From NCBI RefSeq assembly GCF_003048905.1, contig NZ_PIRO01000001.1, positions 1,116,001-1,180,000 on the forward strand: DNA of 64,000 nt. Direction: 5' to 3'. Source of the stretch: Campylobacter concisus. Its GTDB lineage: Bacteria > Campylobacterota > Campylobacteria > Campylobacterales > Campylobacteraceae. Below are positions 25,255-34,637 of the stretch, in pieces. The number at the start of each line of letters is the position of its first letter. Position 1 is the first letter of the stretch. The notes beneath the pieces are model-generated. The model saw only the letters and a list, made by a program, of their open reading frames with translations. It made no database searches and had not been told where the DNA came from. A program made the translations under genes and the position numbers.

Positions 25255-25800
25255 TTAATCTTTGACTACGCTACCATGAGCTAGCTCATGTGCTTCGTTG
25301 CTTACGACATTTTCTGCAGGCGTTAGAGCTACTTTTATGGCTTTTTCAGTCGAGCGGTAGCTAGCTGTAACGAAGGCTATTGGAAGCACTAACATAGGGA
25401 CCCATTGAGGTATGCCAAGGTCTATTATCATCTGCTCGATCTCGTGCAAAATTTTGAGATAATCAATCGAATAAACTGCGATAAATATCAAAAAGACAGT
25501 TGTTAAGATGTGTGAAAAGAGCAGGCATACTTTCGCGAGCGCTGGTGGAAATTTTTCCACCAAGATAGTTACGCTCACGTGAATGCCCTTGTTAAAGCCA
25601 TATGCTGCGGCAAAAAACGCCGACCATATAAATAGATAGTTTGATAGCTCACTCGCCCATGACCAGCTTTTATCGAAAAAATATCTAGCCATAACGTTTG
25701 CAAAGGCTAGCAATGTTCCACTTGCGAGCCCAACTACTGCGATAGTTTTATTTAGTGAGGCTATCGCTATATCAAGGACATTAAAAAAGCTCTTCATCAT
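25255..25800 (-). CDS. dctQ: TRAP transporter small permease DctQ
   Basis: 181 residues with four membrane helices (for example TIAVVGLASGTLLAFANVMA and VCLLFSHILTTVFLIFIAVY). It carries the DctQ motif ELSNYLFIWSAFFAAAYGF with the conserved Trp. The small subunit docks the binding protein onto DctM. The stop of dctP and its start overlap by 4 bases (ATGA), so the three genes form one operon, dctPQM. Confidence 0.92.
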   Translation of the reverse strand: MMKSFFNVLDIAIASLNKTIAVVGLASGTLLAFANVMARYFFDKSWSWASELSNYLFIWSAFFAAAYGFNKGIHVSVTILVEKFPPALAKVCLLFSHILTTVFLIFIAVYSIDYLKILHEIEQMIIDLGIPQWVPMLVLPIAFVTASYRSTEKAIKVALTPAENVVSNEAHELAHGSVVKD

Positions 25801-26789
25801 TTTGTCCCAAGAGTCTTTTCTATGAGGTCTTTACCGATAACATCATAAAATTTAGGATAGATTGACTGCATAACCTTTTGCCATTCGGCCTTTTGTGCGT
25901 CATCGATCTTATAAATTTCTAGTTTTTTACTAGCAGCGATGTATTTTTCAAGTTCAGCTATTACGTGAGCGTCCTCTTTTGCTGTCTCTTCTCTCTCGAA
26001 AGCTGTTGCTTCGCTTAGAGCTTGTTTTACATTTGCTTTTAGATCATCTGGTAGCTTGCTCCAAAATTTATCGCTCATAACGACTAAATAGCCTAAATAT
26101 CCATGACTTGAAAGGGTAAGTGAGCTTTGAACTTCGTGAAATTTTGAGTTATAGAAATTTGAAAGTGGATTTTCAGTCGCATCAACTACGCCTTGTTGAA
26201 GTGCAGAGTAAACCTCTGAAAATGGCAGAACTTGTGGGTTGCCACCAACTACTTTAATTTGTTCTTCAAGTACCTTTGAGCTTTGGATTCTAAATTTTTG
26301 TCCTTTTGCATCTTCTGGCACAAGAACTGGTTTTTTGCTTGAGCTAAAATGTTTAAATCCAGCATCCCAATAATCAAGTGCCACAAAGCCTTTTTTTGTA
26401 ACAAGGGCTTTTAGCTCCTCGCCGACCTCGCCATCTTGGACCTTATGAAGGTGCTCTGCGTCTTTAAAGATGAAAGGTAGGTCAAATAGCTGAAACTGCG
26501 GCACAATAGGCGTAAATTTTGAAAAACTTGGAGCTGCCATTTGAACATTGCCAAGCTTTAATGCGCCAAAAACTCTATCATCGTCAAGTAGCTGAGCTGA
26601 TGGGAAGACTTGAACTTTTAGTTTACCGCCACTTAGCTCCTCAGCACGTTTAGCGAAAAAATCAGCCGCTTTGCCCTTTGGTGTAGAAGCTGCGACAACG
26701 TGAGCAAATTTGATCGTATAGACCTTGTCTGCACCAAATGCTAAGCCACTGATGGCACAAGTGAAAAGTAAAGCTTGTAAGAATTTCAT
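25797..26789 (-). CDS. dctP: TRAP substrate-binding protein DctP
   Basis: 330 residues, exported (MKFLQALLFTCAISGLAFGA). DctP traits are YTIKFAHVVAASTPKGKAAD, VFPSAQLLDDDR and QKFRIQSSKVLEEQ with the Arg that grips a carboxylate, and VDATENPLSNF. It captures the substrate in the periplasm and presents it to DctQM. It is the first gene of the operon; the long AT-rich region upstream carries its promoter and that of sodB on the other side. Confidence 0.92.
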   Translation of the reverse strand: MKFLQALLFTCAISGLAFGADKVYTIKFAHVVAASTPKGKAADFFAKRAEELSGGKLKVQVFPSAQLLDDDRVFGALKLGNVQMAAPSFSKFTPIVPQFQLFDLPFIFKDAEHLHKVQDGEVGEELKALVTKKGFVALDYWDAGFKHFSSSKKPVLVPEDAKGQKFRIQSSKVLEEQIKVVGGNPQVLPFSEVYSALQQGVVDATENPLSNFYNSKFHEVQSSLTLSSHGYLGYLVVMSDKFWSKLPDDLKANVKQALSEATAFEREETAKEDAHVIAELEKYIAASKKLEIYKIDDAQKAEWQKVMQSIYPKFYDVIGKDLIEKTLGTK

Positions 26790-27231
26790 CTTTTATCCTT
26801 TGTAATGGTTTTGTTAAACGCATTATAAATTTCAAAAATAAAAATTTAGAAATTTTGTTTCGTAAATTCACAGCTATTTATTTTTATATGTGTATTTTAG
26901 TAACAAATATACTTCAAAAAGCTAATTTATATTTTCAAAAAATTTTTATAATTTTTCGATAACTAAACTTTTAAAGTACATTTGTTACTTTTTTACACAT
27001 AAAATTTATTTTATTTTTACTTTTAATAAATTTTTGAATCCATTTAAACAAATGTATGGGATATTTTGCTCTAAATTTTTCTTTTCTATAAGTTTAAAAG
27101 CTAGCCAAAAATGTAAGTTTAAGTTTGCTTAAATTTAACCTATATTTTGTGGCTAAATTTAAAAGATTTTTGTTTATTAATTTTTTATGGCTATAATACG
27201 AAACAACAAATTTTATTATTAAGGAATTATT
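26790..27231. other. divergent dctP/sodB control region
   Basis: 440 bases with no gene. It is very AT-rich with long T and A runs. The sodB -10 box is at 27192-27197. An inexact inverted pair, AAAGTACATTTGTTAC at about 26975 and GTAACAAATATACTT near 26898, might be a regulator site. Nothing else is visible. Confidence 0.4.
27192..27197 (+). promoter_or_regulatory. -10 box of sodB
   Basis: TATAAT in GGCTATAATACG, 35 bases before the ATG, with the T-rich periodic upstream DNA typical of Campylobacter promoters. Confidence 0.6.
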
Positions 27232-27849
27232 ATGTTTGAACTTAGAAAACTTCCATTTGATGCAAATAGCAATGCAGTAGTTAGCGCAAAAACCTGTGAA
27301 TACCACTACGGCAAGCATCATGCAACTTACGTAGCAAATTTAAACAATCTTATAAAAGATACAAAATTTGCTAACGCATCTTTTTATGAAATTCTAACAA
27401 ATAGCGAAGGTGGCCTTTACAACAACGTCGCTCAAGTTTACAACCACGACTTTTACTGGGACTGTATCGCTAAAAAAAGCGAGATGTCAAGCGAGCTAAA
27501 AGCTGCGATCGAAGCAAATTTCGCAAATTTCAAAGAGGAATTTTTAAAGGCAGCTACAACACTTTTTGGCTCAGGCTGGGCATGGCTTGTATTTGATCCA
27601 AGCAACAAAAAGCTAGAGATCGTACAAACTAGTAACGCAAAAACTCCAGTGAGCGATGGCAAAGTGCCGCTTCTAGTCGTTGATGTTTGGGAGCACGCTT
27701 ACTACATCGACAACTTCAACGCTCGTCCAAAATACCTAGAGACTTTCTATGAGAATATAAACTGGGAATTTGTAAGCAAAGCTTACGAGTGGGCGCTAAA
27801 AGAGGGCCTAGGCTCAGTTGAGTTTTACACAAAAGAACTTCACAAATAA
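27232..27849 (+). CDS. sodB: iron superoxide dismutase
   Basis: 205 residues. It converts superoxide to peroxide and oxygen. The four metal ligands are His25 (YHYGKHH), His72 (YNHDFYW), Asp151 and His155 (DVWEHAYY). Iron rather than manganese is suggested by the FGSGWAWLVFD region and the close likeness to Campylobacter SodB. It has its own promoter and terminator, so it is a single-gene unit. A ribosome site AAGGAATTATT precedes the ATG. Confidence 0.96.
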   Translation: MFELRKLPFDANSNAVVSAKTCEYHYGKHHATYVANLNNLIKDTKFANASFYEILTNSEGGLYNNVAQVYNHDFYWDCIAKKSEMSSELKAAIEANFANFKEEFLKAATTLFGSGWAWLVFDPSNKKLEIVQTSNAKTPVSDGKVPLLVVDVWEHAYYIDNFNARPKYLETFYENINWEFVSKAYEWALKEGLGSVEFYTKELHK

Positions 27850-27854
27850 TATCT

Positions 27855-27880
27855 GGCGGGGGCTTACCCGCCTTTAAATT
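27855..27880 (+). terminator. sodB terminator
   Basis: GGCGGG and CCCGCC with a six-base loop, followed by TTTAAATTTCT, six bases after the sodB stop. Confidence 0.75.
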
Positions 27881-28349
27881 TCTACTTTTATCTAAATTTT
27901 TAAAATCATCAAGTTTATCAGCAAAAACTACCTTGTTTTAAAAGAAAGTGTAACTTCAAAAATGGCTCAAAATTTTGTTTTAGCAAACAATTTCTCTTAA
28001 ATTTAAAACCAGCATAAGCTATCTTAACTTCAAATTTCTGCTTTGTTGAAAATTTTAAACCACTGCTAAATTTTATAAGCCATGGGTATAGAATTTATCA
28101 CTTCAAAAAGGTACAAATTGCTCGCTTTAATCTACTATATCGTGATTGAGAGAGGTTATATACTTAAATTTAAGCAAGCAAATAAAAACTAGTGTAGGTC
28201 ATCTTACCTTTAAAATTATCAGTACAATTTGATTTGATATTTAAAAATATTGGGGCAATATTCACTGCTTCAAAAATGCCCCGAGCTGTATTAATATTGG
28301 GCAGGAGTAGCTTAAAATTCAAAAGCCACCCAGCCAAATTTGGTCAATT
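27881..28349. other. intergenic, no gene recognised
   Basis: About 470 AT-rich bases between convergent sodB and the aminotransferase gene. Short AAATTTTAAA motifs recur. Apart from the hairpin at 28252-28282 I see nothing. Confidence 0.4.
28252..28282 (-). terminator. possible terminator of the C-S lyase gene
   Basis: GGGGCA and TGCCCC pair over a long loop. On the minus strand AATATTTTT follows. It lies about 70 bases beyond the lyase stop. Confidence 0.4.
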
Positions 28350-29516
28350 TTATTTTCTTGAAGTGTATAAATTTATACCATTTTGTAAGCGTTTTAGCCC
28401 CTCAAGCACTCTGGCTCTTTGGGTTGCAATATTCATACGGAGGAAAAATCTATCTCCCCTGTAAGCATTGCCATCATTTAGCCAAAGCCCAGCTTTATCA
28501 CGCAAGAAATTCATAAATTCGCTCGAATCCTCACAAAAAGCGCTGCAATCGAGCCATAAAAGATAAGTCGCATTTGATGGTAGGAGTTTTACTGGCAAAT
28601 TTTGCTCTTTTATGAAATTTATAACGACCTTTTTATTTTCGAAGAGATACTCCCTAAGTTCATCAAGCCATGTTTGACTATCGTTAAATGCCGCTATTGT
28701 CGCAGTTATTGCAAATGCGTTTGCTTCTCCTATCTCATCATAATTTACAGCTGCATTTATTCTGGCGCGTATTTGCTCATTTGGCGTGACGATGGCTGAG
28801 CTTTGAAGTCCTGCGATATTGAAAGCTTTTGTTGGTGAGATGCATGTGATTGAGTTATTTTTACACTCTTCGCTAACGCTGATAAATGGCACGTAGCTTA
28901 GACCAGGATCAGTTATGTCGCAGTGGATCTCATCGCTGATAACCAAAACATCGTGCTTATAGCAAAGCTCGCCTATTTTTTTAAGCGTCTCTTTGTCCCA
29001 AATTTTTCCTATTGGATTGTGAGGATTGCAAAGAAGCATCATAGTTGTTAGCGGCTGCGCTAGCTTTGCCTCAAGGTCTTCAAAATCAATCTCATAAGAG
29101 CCATCTTTATAGACAAGGTCATTTGATAAAATTTCACGGCCATTATTTTTGATGCAGTTAAAAAATACGTGATAGACGGGAGCTTGAACTAAAATTTGAT
29201 CTCCTGGATTGCTAAATCTTCTAATCGCAGTAGAAATCGCTGGTATAACACCAGTGCAAAAGCACATCCAATCGTTTTCAAAGCTAACATCATGACGCCT
29301 CTTCCACCAGCCTTTAATCGCTTCGTTCCACTCTTTTGGGATAAATGAGTAGCCAAAAACGCCATTATCAAGACGCTTTTGTAGGGCATTTAAAATTTCA
29401 GGTGCAGCCTTAAAATCCATATCAGCAACCCACATTGGCAAAACATCGTTTTTTATTCGCCATTTTGATGAGTTGGTGCCATCTCTGCTAATAAGCGTAT
29501 CAAAATCGTACTTCAT
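28350..29516 (-). CDS. MalY/PatB-family PLP C-S lyase
   Basis: 388 residues. It has the aminotransferase fold I: LPMWVADMDFKAAPEI at the start, as in MalY/PatB, LLCNPHNPIGKIW (Asn/Pro loop), VISDEIHCDI (Asp contacting the PLP pyridine), SPTKAFNIAGLQ (the Schiff-base Lys) and the end RFFLRMNIATQR. The family cleaves cystathionine or cysteine to a thiol, pyruvate and ammonia. It may serve methionine synthesis together with the trans-sulfuration enzyme at 30288. It is a single gene, divergent from the DIP1984 gene. Confidence 0.88.
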   Translation of the reverse strand: MKYDFDTLISRDGTNSSKWRIKNDVLPMWVADMDFKAAPEILNALQKRLDNGVFGYSFIPKEWNEAIKGWWKRRHDVSFENDWMCFCTGVIPAISTAIRRFSNPGDQILVQAPVYHVFFNCIKNNGREILSNDLVYKDGSYEIDFEDLEAKLAQPLTTMMLLCNPHNPIGKIWDKETLKKIGELCYKHDVLVISDEIHCDITDPGLSYVPFISVSEECKNNSITCISPTKAFNIAGLQSSAIVTPNEQIRARINAAVNYDEIGEANAFAITATIAAFNDSQTWLDELREYLFENKKVVINFIKEQNLPVKLLPSNATYLLWLDCSAFCEDSSEFMNFLRDKAGLWLNDGNAYRGDRFFLRMNIATQRARVLEGLKRLQNGINLYTSRK

Positions 29517-29568
29517 AGCTTTTCCTTAAAATAAAATTTTAAATCAATTATAACCCAAAAGATACTAA

Positions 29569-29574
29569 TATAAT
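29569..29574 (+). promoter_or_regulatory. -10 box of the DIP1984-family gene
   Basis: TATAAT in CTAATATAATTTG, about 40 bases before the ATG at 29613. Confidence 0.4.
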
Positions 29575-29612
29575 TTGAAATTTTCTCTCAATTTAATATT
29601 TCAAAAGGAAAA

Positions 29613-30071
29613 ATGATGAAATTAGCTCAGGCTCTCATTTTAAGAGCCGATACACAAAAACGTTTAGAGCAGCTAAAAGGTAGGTTGCTTGATAATGCAA
29701 AAATGCAAGAAAATGAAAGACCTAGCGAAGATCCAAAGCTTCTTTTAAAAGAGCTTGATAGGCTAAGCGATGAGCTATTTAGACTGATCTTGGCTATAAA
29801 TTTAACAAACTCAAGTGCAAAACTTGAAGGCGTGAGTCTAACTGAAATGATCGCTAAAAAAGATACACTAAGCCAAAAAGCAAGCGTGCTTAGGGAATTT
29901 GCCAAAAGCGCAAGCCAAAAGGTCGATCTTTACTCAAATAGCGAGATAAAAATTTTAAGTAGTGTTGATGTGGCTATGCTTCAAAAGCAAATAGACGAGC
30001 TATCCAAAGAGATCAGAGAGCTAGATATGAAGCTGCAAGAGGCAAACTGGCAAGTTGATCTTGTAGAGTAA
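29613..30071 (+). CDS. DIP1984-family helical protein
   Basis: 152 residues, predicted almost all helical with coiled-coil stretches. LAQALILRADTQKRLEQLKG and LEGVSLTEMIAKKDTL match the DIP1984 (septicolysin-like) family, whose function is unclear. It starts MMK; either ATG is possible, as they are adjacent and share one ribosome site (AAAAGGAAAA). No membrane segment or signal peptide. It is monocistronic between the divergent lyase and the trans-sulfuration gene. Confidence 0.75.
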   Translation: MMKLAQALILRADTQKRLEQLKGRLLDNAKMQENERPSEDPKLLLKELDRLSDELFRLILAINLTNSSAKLEGVSLTEMIAKKDTLSQKASVLREFAKSASQKVDLYSNSEIKILSSVDVAMLQKQIDELSKEIRELDMKLQEANWQVDLVE

Positions 30072-30287
30072 AATTTATGGTGGAAATATAGCTAAAGGCG
30101 AGTAAAAAGAAAAATTTATTAGGCTTGCGGGGAGAGAGCAAAAGCTTAAATTTATCCCAGCAATTTAAAAAATGTATTCTTAAAAATAAATGTTACTACC
30201 ACTTACTGATTTAGCTACGTTTTGGGTGGGTTTGGGGAAGATTAATCTTTATTATGTAAGATTTCATAAAATTTTAAAAGGAAATTT

Positions 30288-31430
30288 ATGAAACTTGATA
30301 CCTTGATCGTAAAAGGCATTGAAGCTAAAAATAATCCAAATAAAGCTGTCATTCCGCCTATTTTTTTAGCAAGTACATTTGTGCAAGATGATCTTGAAAA
30401 TTTTCAAGAATTTGCATATTCGCGTGGTAGCAACCCAACCAAAAAAGCATTTGATGAAATTTTTGCAAAAGTTGAAGGCAGCAAATACGCTTTTAGTTTT
30501 GGCTCAGGCATGGCCGCGACAGCAGCTGCACTTAGCCTTATAAAAACGGGACAAAAGGTCCTACTAAATAGCAACGTTTATGGCGGCACTTATAGATATG
30601 TCACGACTGTTTTTGAAAGCCACGGCATAAAGAGCGAATTTATAGATGATCTAAATTTTTTGAGCGAAGATGATATAAGTGACGATGTGGCAGCGATATT
30701 CATCGAAACTCCGTCAAATCCTCTCTTAAGAGTGACAGATATCGCTAGAATTTCAAAGATCGCTCACAAAAAGGGTGCTCTAGTCATCGTGGATAACACA
30801 TTTTTAACGCCTTACTATCAAAAAGTGCTTGAGCACGGAGCTGACATCGTAGTCTATAGCGCTACAAAGTATATTGGTGGACACGCTGATGTGATCGCTG
30901 GTATCGTTACGCTAAACGATGATGCTTTGGCTGAGAAGATAAAATTTGCTAAAAACACGCTTGGTGGCATCATAAGCCCGATGGACGCATACTACCTAAT
31001 ACGTGGTCTTAAAACGCTTAGCGTTAGGTTTGACAGACAAACGCAAAATACACATAAAATCATCAAATTTTTAGAGAATAATGACGCCGTTAGCGTGGTG
31101 CATTTTGCCGGCTCATATAGCGAGCAAGAGGCAAAGATGCAAGCGGCTCAAGCAAGCGACATCGGCGCTCTTATCTCTTTTGAGCTCAATGAAAAATACG
31201 ATGTAAATAAATTTGTAAAATCGCTAGAAATTTTTGATCTAGCGGTAAGCCTTGGTGGAGTAGAAAGCCTTATCTGCAGGCCTGCAACGATGACGCATGA
31301 GGCATATCCAAAAGAGGTGCTAGATAAGATTGGCATAAAACAAAACTTGCTTCGTTTAGCAATCGGTATCGAAAACGCTGATGATCTAATAGCAGATCTT
31401 GATCAAGCATTTAAAAAAGCAAAAAAATAA
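30288..31430 (+). CDS. trans-sulfuration PLP enzyme (cystathionine synthase/lyase family)
   Basis: 380 residues of the Cys/Met metabolism PLP family. Motifs: FAYSRGSNPTKKAFDEI, SFGSGMAATAAAL (PLP phosphate), VDNTFLTPYYQ (Asp to PLP), YSATKYIGGHADVIAG (Schiff-base Lys) and LGGVESLICRPATMTH. It could be a cystathionine gamma-synthase, a beta-lyase or an O-acetylhomoserine sulfhydrylase; the sequence does not decide. The strong site AAAAGGAAATTT precedes the ATG. It is followed 14 bases later by tpx, so sulfur metabolism and peroxide defence may share a transcript. Confidence 0.88.
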   Translation: MKLDTLIVKGIEAKNNPNKAVIPPIFLASTFVQDDLENFQEFAYSRGSNPTKKAFDEIFAKVEGSKYAFSFGSGMAATAAALSLIKTGQKVLLNSNVYGGTYRYVTTVFESHGIKSEFIDDLNFLSEDDISDDVAAIFIETPSNPLLRVTDIARISKIAHKKGALVIVDNTFLTPYYQKVLEHGADIVVYSATKYIGGHADVIAGIVTLNDDALAEKIKFAKNTLGGIISPMDAYYLIRGLKTLSVRFDRQTQNTHKIIKFLENNDAVSVVHFAGSYSEQEAKMQAAQASDIGALISFELNEKYDVNKFVKSLEIFDLAVSLGGVESLICRPATMTHEAYPKEVLDKIGIKQNLLRLAIGIENADDLIADLDQAFKKAKK

Positions 31431-31444
31431 TAAAGGAGATAGAT

Positions 31445-31969
31445 ATGGCAACTACAAAATTTAAAGGTAGTGAGGTAAATTTAAGTGGAAATGAGCTATT
31501 TGTAGGCTCTTATGCGCCTGAAGCAAAAGTCGTAGCGCAAGATCTTAGCGAGTTTAGCGTAGGCGGAAATAATGGCGTAGAAGTACTTGTTTGCTTACCA
31601 TCACTTGATACTGGAGTTTGCGCAGCAGAGGCTCGTAAATTTAACGAAAAAGTAGCTGGCAAACATGGTGTAAAACTTAGCATCATCTCAAATGATTTGC
31701 CATTTGCGATGGGGAGATTTTGCACGACTGAAGGCATAGCAAATTTACATGTTGGAAGCGACTTTAGATACGGAGAATTTGCTAAAAACTATGGCGTTTT
31801 AATGAACGATGGCCCACTAAAAGGACTACTTGCAAGAGCGGTATTTGTCATCAATGATGGCGTAATAATTCACAAACAAATCGTCCCTGAAGTGACAGAA
31901 GAGCCAAACTACGATGCTGTATTTGATGCTATTAAAAGTAGCGGTAGTTGCGGTTGTGGCTGCCATTAA
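31445..31969 (+). CDS. tpx: thiol peroxidase
   Basis: 174 residues. It reduces peroxides with thioredoxin. The peroxidatic Cys59 lies in SLDTGVCAAEARKF and the resolving Cys93 in GRFCTTEG, the classical Tpx pair. The last ten residues, SSGSCGCGCH, add Cys169, Cys171, Cys173 and a final His that ordinary Tpx proteins lack, which could bind a metal. It lies 14 bases after the trans-sulfuration gene with its own ribosome site (AAAGGAGATAG) and ends at a strong bidirectional terminator. Confidence 0.92.
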   Translation: MATTKFKGSEVNLSGNELFVGSYAPEAKVVAQDLSEFSVGGNNGVEVLVCLPSLDTGVCAAEARKFNEKVAGKHGVKLSIISNDLPFAMGRFCTTEGIANLHVGSDFRYGEFAKNYGVLMNDGPLKGLLARAVFVINDGVIIHKQIVPEVTEEPNYDAVFDAIKSSGSCGCGCH

Positions 31970-31977
31970 AAAAGGTG

Positions 31978-32008
31978 TTATCTAAGCATCTATTTGATGC
32001 TTAGATAA
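31978..32008. terminator. bidirectional terminator, tpx/rnhB
   Basis: A perfect 13-bp stem (TTATCTAAGCATC and GATGCTTAGATAA) with loop TATTT lies between the convergent genes. Confidence 0.88.
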
Positions 32009-32014
32009 TTAATC

Positions 32015-32566
32015 TTAGTCAAATAGAGATTTTTCAAAAGATTTTACTACAAAGCTTTTTCTATGAAGGCTTGAATAGCCAAACTTGGCAATGGCATCTA
32101 GGTGAGCCTTTGTGCCGTATCCTTTGTGCCCAGCAAAGCCATACTTTGAGTAAATTTTATCCCAGCCTTTCATCAAACTGTCACGACTAACTTTTGCTAA
32201 TATGCTAGCAGCGCTTACCCCAGCGACTTTGCTGTCAGCTTTTATCATCGTTGTGATACCAACGCCATAGTCTAAATTTCCATCATAAATGATCTCAAAG
32301 TCCTTAAAATGCGCCTTAAAAATTTTGAGCGCTCGTCTTAAGCACTCGCTTAGCCCAAGTTCGTCTATTTGCGCATTCGAGAAGTAGATGATGAGAAAAT
32401 TTGAGCTTTTTATGATCTCTTTAAAAAGCTCCTCACGCTTTTTTGCGGTTAGTTTTTTGGAGTCGTTTAGACCTGAAATTTCTTTATTAAGCACGCAGGC
32501 CGCTACGCTTAAAGGCCCAGCTAAAGCCCCACGTCCAGCCTCATCTATGCCACAAATTTTTGCCAT
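32015..32566 (-). CDS. rnhB: ribonuclease HII
   Basis: 183 residues. It cuts RNA at RNA-DNA junctions, removing ribonucleotides from DNA. Motifs: [20 protein letters not shown] (the D-E-x-G-R-G active site), [34 protein letters not shown] and KGYGTKAH. It starts one base into the stop of the upstream gene (TAATG), so the two are coupled. Confidence 0.95.
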   Translation of the reverse strand: MAKICGIDEAGRGALAGPLSVAACVLNKEISGLNDSKKLTAKKREELFKEIIKSSNFLIIYFSNAQIDELGLSECLRRALKIFKAHFKDFEIIYDGNLDYGVGITTMIKADSKVAGVSAASILAKVSRDSLMKGWDKIYSKYGFAGHKGYGTKAHLDAIAKFGYSSLHRKSFVVKSFEKSLFD

Positions 32567-33420
32567 TAAAGCCCGATTTCATCGCTAAAGTAAGGTCTTA
32601 GCTCATCAAGCGGCACGCTAATTTGCTCCTCATTTAAAAAGGTAAGCCCAAGTGGCGAAAGTACAAAATTTTCGCTAACACCTGCTGTTGCGAGGATTGC
32701 TTTTAGATGAGGGTTGTTCATATCTTTAAAAATCTGCTTTAACTTTAGCCTTTTGTTGGTTTTAAGCAAGACGACATCGCAGCTAGTTTTGTTATTTTTA
32801 TAGGTGCAGATGCTTTTTATTTTGTCATTTATATAGTAGATGTTATCTAGGCTCTCAAATTGGTTATTTGGCCATTTTTTACGCTCACTTTTTAGGTCAT
32901 AAAGTGTCGAGAGTAATTTATTTTTATTTTTTTTAGCCGATTCTTTGGTAAATATGTCGTTGATGATAGCTTCGTATCTCGTGCCATTTGCTTCAGTCAT
33001 TTGGATGCCAATATTTAGCATTTCATACTCTTTTTCTTTTTTGATAGTTGCATTATAGGCTTTGTTTTTAACGATTATTTTGCCCTTTAACTCTCCATTT
33101 TCATTTTTAACGTCTAAATTTATCTTATCAGATACAGCATTTAGCGATGAAATTTCACTGCTATTTTGCTCAAGATTACCTTTTTCGTAGTCGTATTTTG
33201 TACCATCAAAAAAGATATGTCCGCTTATCTTGGCCGGTACTTTAAAGCTCTTACTTTGCTTAAAATTTTCAAATTCATCTTTAAAATAGTTCATATAAAC
33301 TTCAAATTTTATACCATTTGCCTCACCAATAAATTTATAAAATTTTGCCCAGTTTTCGTGATTTATCTCATAGCCAAATAGGCCTACTATAAGTATAAAA
33401 ATCCCAATAAATGCTCTCAT
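32566..33420 (-). CDS. exported DUF3298-like protein
   Basis: 284 residues. It starts with a hydrophobic export signal ([16 protein letters not shown]). The middle has a beta-rich region with [19 protein letters not shown]. The end ([20 protein letters not shown] and a Tyr-Phe end) resembles DUF3298/RsiV-type extracellular domains. I do not know its function. It is the first gene of a unit with rnhB, and nothing in it points to a sigma-factor partner nearby. Confidence 0.55.
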   Translation of the reverse strand: MRAFIGIFILIVGLFGYEINHENWAKFYKFIGEANGIKFEVYMNYFKDEFENFKQSKSFKVPAKISGHIFFDGTKYDYEKGNLEQNSSEISSLNAVSDKINLDVKNENGELKGKIIVKNKAYNATIKKEKEYEMLNIGIQMTEANGTRYEAIINDIFTKESAKKNKNKLLSTLYDLKSERKKWPNNQFESLDNIYYINDKIKSICTYKNNKTSCDVVLLKTNKRLKLKQIFKDMNNPHLKAILATAGVSENFVLSPLGLTFLNEEQISVPLDELRPYFSDEIGL

Positions 33421-33498
33421 GTCCGTCCTTTATAGTTTTTTTGATTATAACTTCTTTACTTTAAGCTTTTAAAACAATAATCAAATAAAGGTTTAAAT

Positions 33499-34593
33499 TT
33501 ATAAACCTAGACTCCACCTAGAAAATGGCAAAATTTCGCATTTTATGCCCTCAAAGCTAAGCTCAGCTTGGTTTGCGACGCTAATTATTTGAAGCTTACT
33601 TACACCCAGCTCTTTTAAGCTTGCGTGGAGTTTTTTAAATTTCAAAAAGATGATCTCTGGTGCAGAAAACGGTACACAGATGATCGCAATCTTCCTTTTA
33701 TTAAGGAAGAAATCAATCTCTTTTGTGTAGTAAAATTCATCTTTAAATTTAAGCAACTCGCAAAAAACGACATTTGCAAAGACAGCTAAAAAATCCTTTT
33801 TTAGGTATAAAGCGTTACGAAGTGCAAAATTTGTAAAGTAGAGCTTTTTGCTCGTGCTGCTCTCATCTAAATTTGGTACTAATTCTATAAAGCCATTTTC
33901 ATTAAGGCTGGCTACTGTGTTATAGACACTATCTTTTGAAATTTTCATCTGCTCTTTTAGGTTTTTGTAGATACCAAAAGTGCTAAGCACATCGTGGCAT
34001 TTTTGAGCACATTCTTTTAAAATCGCAATGCTTTGCTCGCTTAAATTTGCTCTTAAGAGCTGCTGCAAGTGCGCTATAACCTCGCTAGAGTCTAAAAAAG
34101 CACTTGCTATCTCGTTGCCGTGAGCCAAAAAGTAGCTAAAAAGCAGGTCTTGGTCCAAATTTTTCTTAAAAAATAGTATAAATTCCTCGTAGTCGAGATA
34201 GTTTAAATTTATGCGAGCAAAGCCGTCAATCGTGAGTGAAAATTCCTTGCTTGTAAGGATGATATTTTCAAGTGTTGCGCCCTTTAAAAAGCTTAAATTT
34301 ATAAGATCAGTGGCTTGTAAATTTTCAACCGCAAGAACCTTTATCTGAGTATTTTTTTCTAAAAAATCTTTTAAATTTGCTAAAAGCAAGGCTCTATCTA
34401 TCCTTAGATCGTCTAAATTTACATAAAGTCTCTCCTCGCTTTTATAATGGCTCAAAAACTCATAAACAAGGGCTGTTTTGCCACTTGAAATGGCGCCTAT
34501 TATAAGCGTCTTTGGCGAGATGATTTCGTATTTTCTGGGGATAAATTTACTTGATTTAAGCGGCTGATTGTAATAAAGCTCTAATTGGTTCAT
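33499..34593 (-). CDS. AAA-type ATPase with a winged-helix-like end
   Basis: 364 residues. The Walker A (GAISSGKT, 33-40) and a Walker B-like LAVENLQ suggest an AAA_14-type NTPase. It continues as ILTSKEFSL and YLDYEEFILFF, which recalls the AAA_14/DUF4143 pair found in archaeal and bacterial proteins of unknown role. A helix-turn-helix-like stretch (ISKDSVYNTVASLNENGFI) lies in the last third. It starts 44 bases after the type IIG gene and may share its transcript, but whether they work together is not known. Confidence 0.65.
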   Translation of the reverse strand: MNQLELYYNQPLKSSKFIPRKYEIISPKTLIIGAISSGKTALVYEFLSHYKSEERLYVNLDDLRIDRALLLANLKDFLEKNTQIKVLAVENLQATDLINLSFLKGATLENIILTSKEFSLTIDGFARINLNYLDYEEFILFFKKNLDQDLLFSYFLAHGNEIASAFLDSSEVIAHLQQLLRANLSEQSIAILKECAQKCHDVLSTFGIYKNLKEQMKISKDSVYNTVASLNENGFIELVPNLDESSTSKKLYFTNFALRNALYLKKDFLAVFANVVFCELLKFKDEFYYTKEIDFFLNKRKIAIICVPFSAPEIIFLKFKKLHASLKELGVSKLQIISVANQAELSFEGIKCEILPFSRWSLGL

Positions 34594-34637
34594 TTTCTCC
34601 CCTTTGTAAGATGTATATGTAAATTTTTGCTATACCT

